From Solilutibacter pythonis (GTDB lineage Bacteria > Pseudomonadota > Gammaproteobacteria > Xanthomonadales > Xanthomonadaceae): a DNA stretch of 64,000 bases. The first letter of the stretch is position 1, and each line of letters opens with the position of its first letter. Under the pieces are notes generated by a model. It saw only the letters and a list, made by a program, of their open reading frames with translations, was not told the DNA's origin and ran no database searches. The translations under genes were made by a program, and so were the position numbers. Where the stretch lies: positions 28,622 to 92,621 of the forward strand of contig NZ_RFLY01000012.1 of assembly GCF_003697345.1 (NCBI RefSeq), read 5' to 3'. Positions 55,499-64,000 of the stretch are shown here, in pieces.

Positions 55499-56709
55499 TC
55501 GGCGGCTTCCGCGCCGCCCATGTCCAGCGGTTGCCGGCTGGTGTCCTTGCCGATCACCACTTCCTCGCCGGCTTTCAGGCCGTCGATGGCTTCCGCGTTC
55601 ACGCGGTTGTCGAGGCCGATCCGCACCAGGCGCTGGTCGAGGGTCTTCGCGCCGTTCTTGCCGGGTAGCGCCACGCGCACCGCGTAGCGCCCATCCGCCT
55701 GACGCTGGCCGAGGGCGGCGGACGGCACGATCAGCACGTTTTTGGCGGAACGGGTGATGATGCTCACCTTCGCGCTCATGGCGATGCGCAGCTGTCCATC
55801 GGGGTTGGGCACTTCCAGCAGTGCGTTGTAGTACACCGCGTTGTTGGTGTTGCCGCCGGCGCCGCCGGCGGAGGTTTCCTTGGCCAGATCGGTCGGGCCG
55901 GGATCGACGCTCTTGAGTTGGCTCTGGTAGCGCCGTTCGCCATCGCCCAGCAGGGTGAACCAAGCGGGCATTCCGGCCTTGACCTTGGGCACATCGGCCT
56001 CGGAGATCTGCGCTTCCACCAGCATCGGATCAAGCCGGGCCAGCTTGATCACCGTCGGTACCGATTGCACGGAGTTGAGGGTTTGCCCGGCCTCGGTGAC
56101 CACCGCCACCACCACGCCGTCCATCGGCGCGACGATGCGGGTATAGCCGAGCTTGGTCGCGGCGGTTTCGAGTTTGATGTCGGACTGGCGCAATTGCGCG
56201 TCCAGTACTTTCAGGTCGCTGCTGGCGCTCTCGAACTGGGCCTGGGCGGCTTGCAGGTCCTGTTTGGAGGTGGCGTCCTCGCGCATCATGGCCTGTTGTC
56301 GGGTCAGGTTGGCGCGTGCCTGTGCCAGCGCGGAGATGCGCGAGGCGCGTTGCGCGCGCATCACGGCGATGGCGGCGCGTTCGTCGCGAAGCGCGTTGCG
56401 TTGTTCGGTGGGGTCGACCTCGGCGATCAATTGCCCTTTGCGCACGTTGTCGCCCAGCTTGACGTGCAGCGCCTTGACCTGCCCGGATACCTGGGCGCCC
56501 ACGTTGACCAGGGTGTTGGCGCGCAGGACGCCGTTGGCCAGCACGGTGTCTTCCAGGTGGCCGCTGCGCACCGGCGCGGTCAGCCATTCCGAAGCGGGTT
56601 CCGAGCGGCTGCACGCGGTGAATTGCAGCGTGACGCCCGCCAGCAGGAGGGGGGGGAGCAGCAGTTTCCAGCGATGCGCGCGGACGAAGGAGGAGGCAGG
56701 GGAGGGCAT
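55495..56709 (-). CDS. macA: MacA-type periplasmic adaptor
   Basis: The 404-residue membrane fusion protein has a hydrophobic N-terminus (LLPPLLLAGVTLQFTAC). It then has a lipoyl half (VNVGAQVSGQVKALHVKLGDNV), a coiled-coil hairpin, the matching half RIVAPMDGVVVAVVTEAG and a beta-barrel domain. MacA stimulates MacB ATPase activity and bridges to the outer membrane factor. The start ATG at 56709 begins the hydrophobic region; longer starts lack a signal and no clear ribosome site helps. The 333-base gap upstream to 57042 holds no gene or recognisable motif. Confidence 0.9.
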   Translation of the reverse strand: MPSPASSFVRAHRWKLLLPPLLLAGVTLQFTACSRSEPASEWLTAPVRSGHLEDTVLANGVLRANTLVNVGAQVSGQVKALHVKLGDNVRKGQLIAEVDPTEQRNALRDERAAIAVMRAQRASRISALAQARANLTRQQAMMREDATSKQDLQAAQAQFESASSDLKVLDAQLRQSDIKLETAATKLGYTRIVAPMDGVVVAVVTEAGQTLNSVQSVPTVIKLARLDPMLVEAQISEADVPKVKAGMPAWFTLLGDGERRYQSQLKSVDPGPTDLAKETSAGGAGGNTNNAVYYNALLEVPNPDGQLRIAMSAKVSIITRSAKNVLIVPSAALGQRQADGRYAVRVALPGKNGAKTLDQRLVRIGLDNRVNAEAIDGLKAGEEVVIGKDTSRQPLDMGGAEAAE

Positions 56710-57042
56710 GAGATAACGTAATGGTGATTCGTATTCAGATTGCGGCATCGCGGTGGCCGATGGATGAATATCGAGCAACGCATTCGAAGGCGCGCGCGTC
56801 TGGGCGCGGCGGCGGCATGTCCGGACGCATGGGGAAGGCGGCCGGGCGCGGCTTTCGGCCTACGACCAGCGGCGCGTGACGGGCGGGCGTGGTGACGCCC
56901 TGCGCCGGGCCGATGTGGCGCGCGCGGCCCGGCGCGGCTGCTCCCGCGGCCGCTTTCGATACTGGGGGGTGGGTATCCCGCACGCGCTGGCCGGCTGGCT
57001 GTGACCGTGCGCCGGTCGCCACGACCCGCGAGCCCGGCCGGC

Positions 57043-58164
57043 TCACTCGCGGAATGTCACCGGGGTCCCGATCTTGACCGCGCCGGCCACCGCTTCGGCG
57101 GCGAAATTGGTCAGCCGCACGCAGCCCGAGGATTGGGTGCGGCTGATCTGGCCGGGTTCGGGCGTGCCGTGAATGCCGTAGTGCGCCTTGTCGATGCCCA
57201 TCCAGACGATGCCCACCGGGCCGTTGGGGCCGGGGGGCAATGTGGCCGGCTTGGCGTCCTTGGGCTGGCCGACGAGGATGTCCGGGTCGTAGCGGTAATC
57301 CGGGTTGTGCACCACCGAGGTGAGTTTCCATTCACCGATCGGCAGCGGGAATTTCGATGAGCCGGTGGAAGCGGGGAATTGGGCATAGACCTTGCCGGCT
57401 TCGTCCAGCAATTGCAGGGCGGCATCGGACTTGTCGACGACGATCCGGGCGGCGGGACGGATTTCCTGCGCCGGGCGGGTATAGGGAACGACGAGAGCGG
57501 TGCCGGCCTTGGTGAAATCGGCGTTGGGATTGAGGGTGTCGAGGAATTCCGGTTTGACGTTGAAACGCTCGCCCAGCGCTTCGCGCAGATCCTGGTAGAC
57601 GATGCGTTCCATCTTCGCCTTGTCCTCGGCGCGCGCCGGGGTCTTGGCGTAGGGGCCGTCGATGTCCTGCTGGGTCAGGCGGTAGCTGACGAGCGCCGGG
57701 GCGGAGTCCTTGTTCAGTTCGGCCCAGGTGGCTTCGTCCAGCTTGCCGGTGGTCTCGATGCCGCGATCCTTCTGGACGGCGCGCACGGCTTTTTCGACGT
57801 TCATCCCGTTCTTGCCGTCGATCTCGCCGGTGGAGAAATGCGCCCGCAACAGCAGCACCTGCGCGCGCAGCACGCCGTCGGGGCCGTCGGTGGTGCTGGC
57901 TTCGTTGGCGAGCTGGCCGCTGGCGGCCCGGGGGGCGGGGGCGTTGGTATCGACCGCCGCGAGTGGATAGCCGTCCGGGCCGTACAGGGCGGGTGTGGCT
58001 GGGGTGGGGGCGGCGGGCGGTGTCGCCGACGCGGGTTCGGGCATTGGCGTGGCCGGCTTGGCGGGGGATGGGCCGGCCGCTGGCGGCGGGGCCGGCGCGT
58101 CGCCGCAGGCGGCCAGGGCAAGGGCGATGCAAATGGCGAGTGGCATGGCGCGGTGCGTTGTCAT
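57043..58164 (-). CDS. L,D-transpeptidase with peptidoglycan-binding domain
   Basis: The 373-residue product has a lipoprotein signal (LALAAC), then a Pro/Ala-rich linker. A peptidoglycan-binding domain 1-like region follows ([19 protein letters not shown], residues about 105-150), then a YkuD catalytic domain. Its active site reads [12 protein letters not shown] and SSGCVRLTN with the catalytic Cys348. It makes 3-3 cross-links or attaches proteins to peptidoglycan in the periplasm. The start ATG at 58164 begins the signal peptide; longer open sequence is antisense. It is divergent from the pta-like gene. Confidence 0.9.
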   Translation of the reverse strand: MTTHRAMPLAICIALALAACGDAPAPPPAAGPSPAKPATPMPEPASATPPAAPTPATPALYGPDGYPLAAVDTNAPAPRAASGQLANEASTTDGPDGVLRAQVLLLRAHFSTGEIDGKNGMNVEKAVRAVQKDRGIETTGKLDEATWAELNKDSAPALVSYRLTQQDIDGPYAKTPARAEDKAKMERIVYQDLREALGERFNVKPEFLDTLNPNADFTKAGTALVVPYTRPAQEIRPAARIVVDKSDAALQLLDEAGKVYAQFPASTGSSKFPLPIGEWKLTSVVHNPDYRYDPDILVGQPKDAKPATLPPGPNGPVGIVWMGIDKAHYGIHGTPEPGQISRTQSSGCVRLTNFAAEAVAGAVKIGTPVTFRE

Positions 58165-58520
58165 CGGGCGTCGTTTTTCGTCGTGAGCGTTGGGGCGCCA
58201 TGCTGGAAGCCGGACCGGGATCGCCGCGTGAAACCCCGGGATCGGGTGTGTGCCGTTCAGGCCGGGGTCAAAGCCAAAGCCAAAGCCAAAGCACTGGCGG
58301 GATGGGCCGCCACGCAAGCGCTCCGGTCTGGCCGGAGGCATGCGGACAACGCGGCGATTCGCCGCGAATGGCTGGCTGGCCCGAAGGTTTCCAGCGGCGG
58401 CTGGCCGCGCGCGCCAGGCCCCATGGCCGGCCGCGCTGGAATGGCGGATTGAGCCGAGGCAATGCGGAATTCGGGAAGGAATGGTAAAGATGAATACCTT
58501 TTTCCTCCCCCCTCGAAGCC
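58165..58520 (+). other. Intergenic region between divergent genes; CAAAGC repeat
   Basis: This 356-base gap has no gene. The only structure is an exact 4-copy hexamer CAAAGC at 58269-58292. Otherwise I see GC-rich sequence and no convincing promoter. Confidence 0.6.
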
Positions 58521-59915
58521 ATGAACCAGATCAGCAACCGCACGTTCGATGAGATTCAGATCGGCGATTCCGCCACCCTGATCCGCACCGCCACCTTGCA
58601 GGACATCGCGTTGTTCGCCGCCACCTCGGGCGATATCAATCCCGCGCACATGGATGCGGATTTCGCCGCCGGCGAGCGGTTCGGCCAGGTGGTCGTGCAT
58701 GGCATGTGGACGGCCTCGCTGATCTCGGCGCTGCTCGGCAACGAGTTGCCCGGCCCCGGCACCGTTTATCTGGGGCAGGACATGCGTTTCAAGCGCCCGG
58801 TGCGGCCGGGCGACATCATTACCGCGCGGATCAGCGTGCGCGAGAAGCGCGAGGACAAAAAAGTGGTGGTGTTCGACTGCCTGTGCAGCGATGCCGATGG
58901 CCGCCCGGTGCTGACCGGTAGCGCCGAGGTCATCGCGCCCACCGTCAAGCACGAACTCAACCGCACCGAGATGCCGGAGGTGCAGGTCAACCGTCACCGC
59001 ATCTTCGATCTCGGCATGAAGCGCGCCTATCTGCTGCCGCCGCTGCGCGCGGCGGTGGTGCAGCCCACCAGCGAGCGGTCGATCACCGCGGCGGTGGAGG
59101 CCAGCGACGACCGTCTGTTCGTGCCGGTGCTGGTGGGGCCGCGCGGGCGGATCGAGGCGGCGGCGAAATCGGCCGGGGTGTCGATCGATGGCATCGAGCT
59201 CATCGACGTGCCGCACAGCCACGCCGCCGCGCTGAAGGCGGCGCAGATGGCGGGCGCCGGCGAGGTGGACGCACTGATGAAGGGCAGCCTGCACACCGAC
59301 GAACTGCTTTCGGCGGTGGTGGCGCGCGACAATGGCCTACGCACCGACCGCTGGCTGAGCCACGTCTTCCTGTTCGACGTGCCGGCCTACGACAAGCTGC
59401 TGATAGTCACCGATGGCGCGATCAACATCGCGCCCACGCTGGAACAGAAGCGCGACATCGCCCAGAACGCCATCGATCTGGCGCGCACGCTCGGTGTGCG
59501 CGAGCCGAAGGTGGCGGTGCTGGCGGCGGTGGAAACGGTGAACCCGAAGATGGCTTCCACCTTGGATGCCGCCGCGCTCACGGTAATGGCCGCGCGCGGG
59601 CAGATCGAGCACGGCCTGGTCGATGGCCCGCTGGCCTTCGACAACGCCATCGACATGGATGCGGTCAGGGAGAAGGGCATCGAATCGCGCGTCGCCGGGC
59701 AGGCCGACATCCTGCTGGCGCCCGACCTGGAGGCCGGCAACATCGCCGCCAAGCAACTGATGTATTTCGCCCGCGCCGATAGCGCCGGGCTGGTGCTGGG
59801 CGCCAAGGTGCCGATCATCCTCACCAGCCGCGCCGACAGCGTGCGCACGCGGCTGGCCTCGATCGCGCTGGCGCGGATCGTCGCTCACACCAAGACGGCG
59901 GAGGGTGCCGCATGA
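58521..59915 (+). CDS. Bifunctional MaoC-like dehydratase / phosphate acetyltransferase
   Basis: The 464-residue fusion has an N-terminal MaoC-like hotdog domain (about 5-150; [12 protein letters not shown] hydratase signature with Asp/His). A C-terminal phosphate acetyl/butyryltransferase domain follows (about 160-464; [57 protein letters not shown]). It would interconvert acyl-CoA and acyl phosphate and possibly hydrate an enoyl-CoA. It overlaps ackA (ATGA) and is followed by fabI, so the cluster links acyl-phosphate and fatty-acid metabolism. The same three-gene set occurs in many betaproteobacteria. Confidence 0.92.
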   Translation: MNQISNRTFDEIQIGDSATLIRTATLQDIALFAATSGDINPAHMDADFAAGERFGQVVVHGMWTASLISALLGNELPGPGTVYLGQDMRFKRPVRPGDIITARISVREKREDKKVVVFDCLCSDADGRPVLTGSAEVIAPTVKHELNRTEMPEVQVNRHRIFDLGMKRAYLLPPLRAAVVQPTSERSITAAVEASDDRLFVPVLVGPRGRIEAAAKSAGVSIDGIELIDVPHSHAAALKAAQMAGAGEVDALMKGSLHTDELLSAVVARDNGLRTDRWLSHVFLFDVPAYDKLLIVTDGAINIAPTLEQKRDIAQNAIDLARTLGVREPKVAVLAAVETVNPKMASTLDAAALTVMAARGQIEHGLVDGPLAFDNAIDMDAVREKGIESRVAGQADILLAPDLEAGNIAAKQLMYFARADSAGLVLGAKVPIILTSRADSVRTRLASIALARIVAHTKTAEGAA

Positions 59916-61078
59916 GCCGAATCCTCACGTTCAATGCCGGTTCCTCGACGATCAAACTGGGGGTGTTCGAAGCTTCCGGCGGCGACGTGCGCATGCTGGC
60001 CGATGGCGTGCTCGACCTGCGTCTCGAACCGTTGCAGCTGCGGCTGGACGAAAACGGCTGCCGCGAGATGTTCGCGTTGCAGGCGCGCATCACCGACGAC
60101 CTGGGCGAAGTGATCGAAGCCGTGCTCGATATCATCGACGCGCGCTGGCCGGGGGCCGCTTTCGCCGCCGCCGGCCATCGCATCGTCCACGGCGGCGCGG
60201 AATTCGTCGCGCCGGTGGTGCTGGACGAAGCGGTCATCGCCAAGCTCGATGCGCTCGCGCCGCTGGCGCCGCTGCACCAGCCGGCCGGCCTCAGGCTGAT
60301 ACGGGCGATGCGCCGCGCCCGGCCCGGGCAGCCGCAGATCGCCTGTTTCGATACCGCTTTCCATCACACCCAGACGGCGCTGGCCAAGCGCATGGCGATT
60401 CCGCGCGCGCTGCATGACGAGGGCGTGCGTCGCTACGGTTTCCACGGCCTGTCCTATCAGTTCATCGCCGAGGAACTGCGCCGCCGGGAACCGGCATTGC
60501 TGGCGAAGAAACTGGTGGTGGCGCATCTGGGCAGCGGCGCCAGCCTGTGCGCGCTGGAGCATGGGGTGAGCCGCGACACCAGCATGGGTTTCTCCGCGCT
60601 CGATGGCATTCCGATGGCGACCCGCCCCGGCGAGCTGGATGCCGGCGTGCCGCTTTATCTGCAACAGCAGCGCGGCATGAGCGTGGACGAATTGCAGCAC
60701 TGGCTTTATCACGATTGCGGCCTGAAGGGCGTCTCCGGCATCAGCGCCGATACCCGCGTGCTGCTGGAGAGCGGTGCGCCGGAAGCGGCGGAGGCGATCG
60801 ATCTGTTCTGCTTCCGCATCGCTCGGGGTATCAGCGCGCTGGCCAACACGCTGGGTGGGCTGGATGGCGTGGTGTTCACCGCCGGCATCGGCGAAAACCA
60901 GCCGCCGATCCGCGCCCGCGTGTGCGAATGGCTGTCATGGTTGGGCGCGAAGATCGACGCCGGGGCCAACGCCCGCGCCGAGCGCGTGCTCGATGCCGAA
61001 GGCAGCCGCATCGCCATTCGCATGATCGCCACCGACGAGGAACGGGTCATCGCCAGAAGCGTCGCCGGCCTGCTTTAG
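59912..61078 (+). CDS. ackA: Acetate kinase
   Basis: The 388-residue cytoplasmic kinase converts acetyl phosphate and ADP to acetate and ATP (or the reverse). It has the ASKHA-family blocks NAGSSTIKLG, AAGHRIVHGG, CFDTAFHHT, LGSGASLCALEHG, TSMGFSALDGIPMATR and FTAGIGENQ. Its start overlaps the MaoC-Pta gene by four bases, so the two act as a coupled Pta-Ack pair. The actual acyl group (acetyl, propionyl or butyryl) cannot be decided. Confidence 0.95.
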   Translation: MSRILTFNAGSSTIKLGVFEASGGDVRMLADGVLDLRLEPLQLRLDENGCREMFALQARITDDLGEVIEAVLDIIDARWPGAAFAAAGHRIVHGGAEFVAPVVLDEAVIAKLDALAPLAPLHQPAGLRLIRAMRRARPGQPQIACFDTAFHHTQTALAKRMAIPRALHDEGVRRYGFHGLSYQFIAEELRRREPALLAKKLVVAHLGSGASLCALEHGVSRDTSMGFSALDGIPMATRPGELDAGVPLYLQQQRGMSVDELQHWLYHDCGLKGVSGISADTRVLLESGAPEAAEAIDLFCFRIARGISALANTLGGLDGVVFTAGIGENQPPIRARVCEWLSWLGAKIDAGANARAERVLDAEGSRIAIRMIATDEERVIARSVAGLL

Positions 61079-61143
61079 CGTGGATCGTCCGCGCATCGCT
61101 CCAATCACCATCACCGCGCGGAAACCGCGCATCAGGAGTATCC

Positions 61144-61914
61144 ATGTCCATCGTCGATCTGGCCGGAAAACGTGGGTTGGTGGTCGGCATCGCCAATGCC
61201 GAGAGCATCGCCCACGGCTGCGCCCGGGCTTTCCGCGAGGCGGGGGCGGCACTTGCCGTCACCCACCTCAACGCCAAGGCCGAGCCGCACGTGCGGCCAC
61301 TGGCCGAGGCGTTGGAAGCGCCGATCATCGTGCCCTGCGACGTGCGCGAGCCGGGCCAGTTGGAAGCGGTGTTCGAACGCATCGAACGCGATTGGGGCCG
61401 GCTCGACTTCGTGCTCCATTCCATCGCCTTCGCCCCGCGCGAGGATTTGCACGCGCCACTCAGCGAATGCAGCGCCGAGGGCTTCGCGATGGCGATGGAC
61501 GTCTCCTGCCACAGCTTCATCCGCATGGCGCGGCTGGCGCGCCCACTGATGCCCGACGGCGGCGCGCTGCTGACGGTGAGTTTCTTCGGCGCCGAACGCG
61601 TGGTGGAGCACTACAACCTGATGGGCCCGGTCAAGGCCGCGCTGGAATCGAGCGTGCGTTACCTGGCCGCCGACCTCGCCGCCCAGCGTATCCACGTCCA
61701 CGCGCTTTCCACCGGGCCGGTGAAGACGCGCGCGGCGTCGGGCATCGGCCGCTTCGACGAACTGCTCGACCGCGTGCGCGAACGCACCCCGGCCAACAAA
61801 CTGATCGACGTCGCCGAGATCGGCCGCATCGCCGCCTTCCTCGCCAGCGACGCCGGCGCCCCGATGACCGGTTCGGTCACTTATGCTGACGCGGGGTTTC
61901 ATGTGATGGCGTGA
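61144..61914 (+). CDS. fabI: Enoyl-ACP reductase FabI-type
   Basis: The 256-residue NADH-dependent enoyl-acyl carrier protein reductase catalyses the last step of fatty acid elongation. It has the FabI pattern: GKRGLVVGIANAESIAHG dinucleotide site, DFVLHSIAFAPR, and the catalytic Tyr157/Lys164 pair in HYNLMGPVKAA. STGPVKTRAASGI and the ending ADAGFHVM are also typical. AGGAG precedes the ATG. It lies 65 bases after ackA. The genomic coupling to Pta/AckA suggests a second, pathway-linked FabI, perhaps for short-chain acyl metabolism; that is inference. Confidence 0.9.
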   Translation: MSIVDLAGKRGLVVGIANAESIAHGCARAFREAGAALAVTHLNAKAEPHVRPLAEALEAPIIVPCDVREPGQLEAVFERIERDWGRLDFVLHSIAFAPREDLHAPLSECSAEGFAMAMDVSCHSFIRMARLARPLMPDGGALLTVSFFGAERVVEHYNLMGPVKAALESSVRYLAADLAAQRIHVHALSTGPVKTRAASGIGRFDELLDRVRERTPANKLIDVAEIGRIAAFLASDAGAPMTGSVTYADAGFHVMA

Positions 61915-61956
61915 GGTGTTGCTCTTGAAGGCGGTGGCACATGTTGTTTGGTTGAT

Positions 61957-61985
61957 TTGCAAGTTGACCGTGTTTAGAGGATAAA
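61957..61985 (+). promoter_or_regulatory. Candidate sigma-70 promoter of the rhs gene
   Basis: TTGCAA (61957-61962), a 17-base spacer and GATAAA (61980-61985), each matching consensus at 4 of 6. A start near 61992 would leave a leader of about 112 bases. The other bases of the gap between fabI and the rhs gene contain nothing notable. Confidence 0.3.
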
Positions 61986-62103
61986 TTCCGTAGGGGAATG
62001 CCTCAGGCTAGGTTTCCGTACCTTCGTGGGGTTGAGAAAGTATGCGAGGGGTCCGTTTTGGTAAAAGCCAGTGCTCTAAATTGATGGTTGATTGGGGGTG
62101 GGT

Positions 62104-64000
62104 ATGACTGAAGGATTTTTAGTGCGTGTTTCCGTCATGGCTGCAATTGCAGTTTTTGTGCGTGATGTAATCCTGCAAGCAAGAGGGGTTCAATTCAAGC
62201 GTGCGATTCAAATCCCCTTTATTGGTTTTTTGGGATGTCTTCTTGGCGTTGATTTGGCATATGCGCAGGTCAATCATCCCTACTGTCTTGAAAAGGGGGG
62301 TAATCAGTTCTGCGTTCCTTTGCAAATGTCCCCGTGGTCATACTCCTCCGGAATCACTTTTGATCGTGCGGACTTGAGGGATTGGAGGGCCGAATGCAAA
62401 GGCCGGGGCGGTGTGCTCGGAGATATTGATAATAATGGCGTAGAAGATTGTACGGGTGCTGCCGAATGGACAGAGAAAAATATCTTTTCCATGAGTCGGT
62501 CTGTGGCAGATGCCTGGTTTGCTTGCGGCTTAAGCGGTAATTCAAGTGATACGGGATGGGGGCGAGCGCCGGCAGGTAGCGGATATGAGGATTTTTGCTC
62601 TGATAGTCGCCGCTTCGACTCTGGAGTCGAAGTTTTCAGTTGTAGGCTGCTTTCGTTTGAAGGGAAGGATAAAGGTTTTGGTGATCTTGGTGGTCAATAT
62701 GGGTGTGAATACGGTAAGCCCTATGATGCAGAGTTTCTATCCACCAGGAACAGAAGCCTGAAGTGCCCTCCTGGATATAATTTTCTATATGACAGTGCAG
62801 GCGTTAAGGTTGGTTGTTCCAAAGAGCAGGAGGCCGTGTGTCCAATCAATAACCCCGTTCTCATGCCAAGGCTTGCCAAGGTGATGACGGAGGAAGATTT
62901 CCGCCGGTCAGGTGGTGGGTTGAAGTGGGTTAGGCATTGGAATCTAGAGGGTTTTTATGATAGCGGTGTGGTCCCGCAGGTTCTGGGGCAATTGAATGAC
63001 CAAATTATAGGTTATGGGTGGAGGCACAACTACGATAAACGGATTTATCCTTACTTGGGTTCGGATTCGCTGCTAGCGGTTGTCAGGCTTCCCGATGGAA
63101 AAGTCAAGGCCTTCAATAATTCAGGGCAACTGATTCAGCCATGGGAGGATGGAGCGGAAACACTGATGCGCAAGCTTGATGAAAAGGGCGGCATTGTTTC
63201 TTGGGTACTTCTTACATCAAGCAATGACCTTGAAACGTATGACCAGAATGGTCGTCTGTCCCGCATAAAAGAAGCATCAGGAAGTGTCATGGAGCTTTCC
63301 TACGATGAAGACGGAAAGCTTGTCAAGGTGATGGATGAAAAAGGGAGGTTTATTAAATTAAATTATCATTCGAACAGTAAATTCCTTTCATCTGTTGAGT
63401 TACCTGATGGGGCTTTCATAAAGTATCAACAGGAAAATGGTTATTTGACCAAGGTCAAGTATGCAGACTTGAAGAGCAAGCAATATCGTTATGGAATTTC
63501 TGGGCGACTGACCGATATATACGATGAGAGTGGGGTGCATTACGCACATTATAACTATGTGCCAGGTGCTGGATATTTGGAGTCTACAGTCAATGCGCCA
63601 AATATGGATGGGGGCGTAAATAAATACACATATGAAATGGAGGGCTATTTAAGCAGCTCTTACACAACTCCATTGGGAAATACCGTCAGGCAGGCGTTTT
63701 CTAGTATCGACGGGTTGATCAAGCTGACTGATACGAGCAATTCGTGCAAAGCTTGTGGTGGAAAATCCAAGAAAATTATCTATGACACAAACGGTTATCC
63801 GGATATATCGACGGACTTCTCCGGGGTGACAACAGATCTTGATTACAACGCGCGTGGCTTGCTGATACAACAAATCGAAGCGGCGAACGACACTACCGGC
63901 GATAAGCGCACCACACAAACGGACTGGCACGCCACGCTGAACGTACCCGTGGCGCGCCGAGTGCTGGATGCCGCCGGTCAGTGGGTTTCCCAAGAAACCT
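62104..64000 (+). CDS. RHS-repeat protein, 5' part (continues past the window)
   Basis: The 632 visible residues begin MTEGFLVRVSV and include a delayed signal peptide (IPFIGFLGCLLGVDLAYAQ), so the product is probably exported. Residues about 65-270 form a cysteine-rich domain (YCLEKGGNQFC, RAECKGRGG, LKCPPGYNF, EAVCPINN) of unknown family. From about 380 on, YD/RHS-type repeats follow: LETYDQNGRLSRIKEASG, MELSYDEDGKLVKVMDEKG, KQYRYGISGRLTDIYDESG. A CKACGG motif near 541 precedes GC-rich core sequence. GGGGGTGGGT lies before the ATG. The gene is AT-rich to about 63830 and then turns GC-rich. RHS proteins often carry a C-terminal toxin; that part is outside the window. Confidence 0.85.
   Translation, partial: MTEGFLVRVSVMAAIAVFVRDVILQARGVQFKRAIQIPFIGFLGCLLGVDLAYAQVNHPYCLEKGGNQFCVPLQMSPWSYSSGITFDRADLRDWRAECKGRGGVLGDIDNNGVEDCTGAAEWTEKNIFSMSRSVADAWFACGLSGNSSDTGWGRAPAGSGYEDFCSDSRRFDSGVEVFSCRLLSFEGKDKGFGDLGGQYGCEYGKPYDAEFLSTRNRSLKCPPGYNFLYDSAGVKVGCSKEQEAVCPINNPVLMPRLAKVMTEEDFRRSGGGLKWVRHWNLEGFYDSGVVPQVLGQLNDQIIGYGWRHNYDKRIYPYLGSDSLLAVVRLPDGKVKAFNNSGQLIQPWEDGAETLMRKLDEKGGIVSWVLLTSSNDLETYDQNGRLSRIKEASGSVMELSYDEDGKLVKVMDEKGRFIKLNYHSNSKFLSSVELPDGAFIKYQQENGYLTKVKYADLKSKQYRYGISGRLTDIYDESGVHYAHYNYVPGAGYLESTVNAPNMDGGVNKYTYEMEGYLSSSYTTPLGNTVRQAFSSIDGLIKLTDTSNSCKACGGKSKKIIYDTNGYPDISTDFSGVTTDLDYNARGLLIQQIEAANDTTGDKRTTQTDWHATLNVPVARRVLDAAGQWVSQET

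Overview
The window is a high-GC proteobacterial chromosome segment, most likely a betaproteobacterium (inferred). The reasons are a fused MaoC-Pta / AckA / FabI gene cluster, glnA behind an NtrC/sigma-54 promoter, an AniA-like lipoprotein copper nitrite reductase, chaperone-usher fimbriae and an HlyB/HlyD type I secretion pair. The species cannot be named from sequence alone. I saw no rRNA, tRNA, CRISPR array or recognisable insertion sequence.

Layout. 1-2.3 kb: nirK (cut by the window edge) and hemN, each with an FNR/ANR-type box upstream. 2.4-6 kb: a small I78-type lipoprotein, a membrane protein, an L,D-transpeptidase-like lipoprotein and a HipA-family kinase of the YjjJ type with repeated operator-like boxes. 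6.2-9.9 kb: a fused indolepyruvate ferredoxin oxidoreductase gene broken by a frameshift. 10-15.3 kb: a complete chaperone-usher fimbrial operon (major subunit, chaperone, usher, tip adhesin) with an 11-C tract upstream of its promoter. 15.3-20.5 kb: an AAA+ ATPase divergent from an orphan ParA, then sixA, a YceI-like gene and a ClsC-like phospholipase D lipoprotein.

20.8-36.7 kb is the accessory core: hlyB-hlyD, then an AT-rich patchwork of small membrane and lipoprotein genes interleaved with an effector remnant, a truncated RTX-type gene and an intact 2649-residue RTX protein with a lipase-like N-terminus. Two direct repeats (678 bp and 468 bp) and several scars show repeated recombination. 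The gene order (putative immunity gene, then effector gene) and the exchangeable AT-rich N-terminal domains joined to a shared GC-rich calcium-binding module suggest a polymorphic toxin/immunity locus served by type I secretion. This is the most interesting candidate system here, and it is an inference.

36.9-40 kb: housekeeping-type enzymes (hotdog thioesterase, acyltransferase, YheT-like hydrolase, PEBP protein). 40.3-46.5 kb: a czcICBA-like heavy-metal efflux operon ending in a good terminator. 46.7-50.3 kb: uppP, glnA and a TorF-type porin. 50.4-56.7 kb: a thioredoxin-like protein with a small exported protein, then macA-macB and a NodT-type outer membrane factor. 57-61.9 kb: an L,D-transpeptidase with a peptidoglycan-binding domain, then the MaoC-Pta, ackA and fabI cluster. 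62.1-64 kb: the 5' part of an rhs gene that runs off the window, with an AT-rich beginning that changes to GC-rich core sequence.
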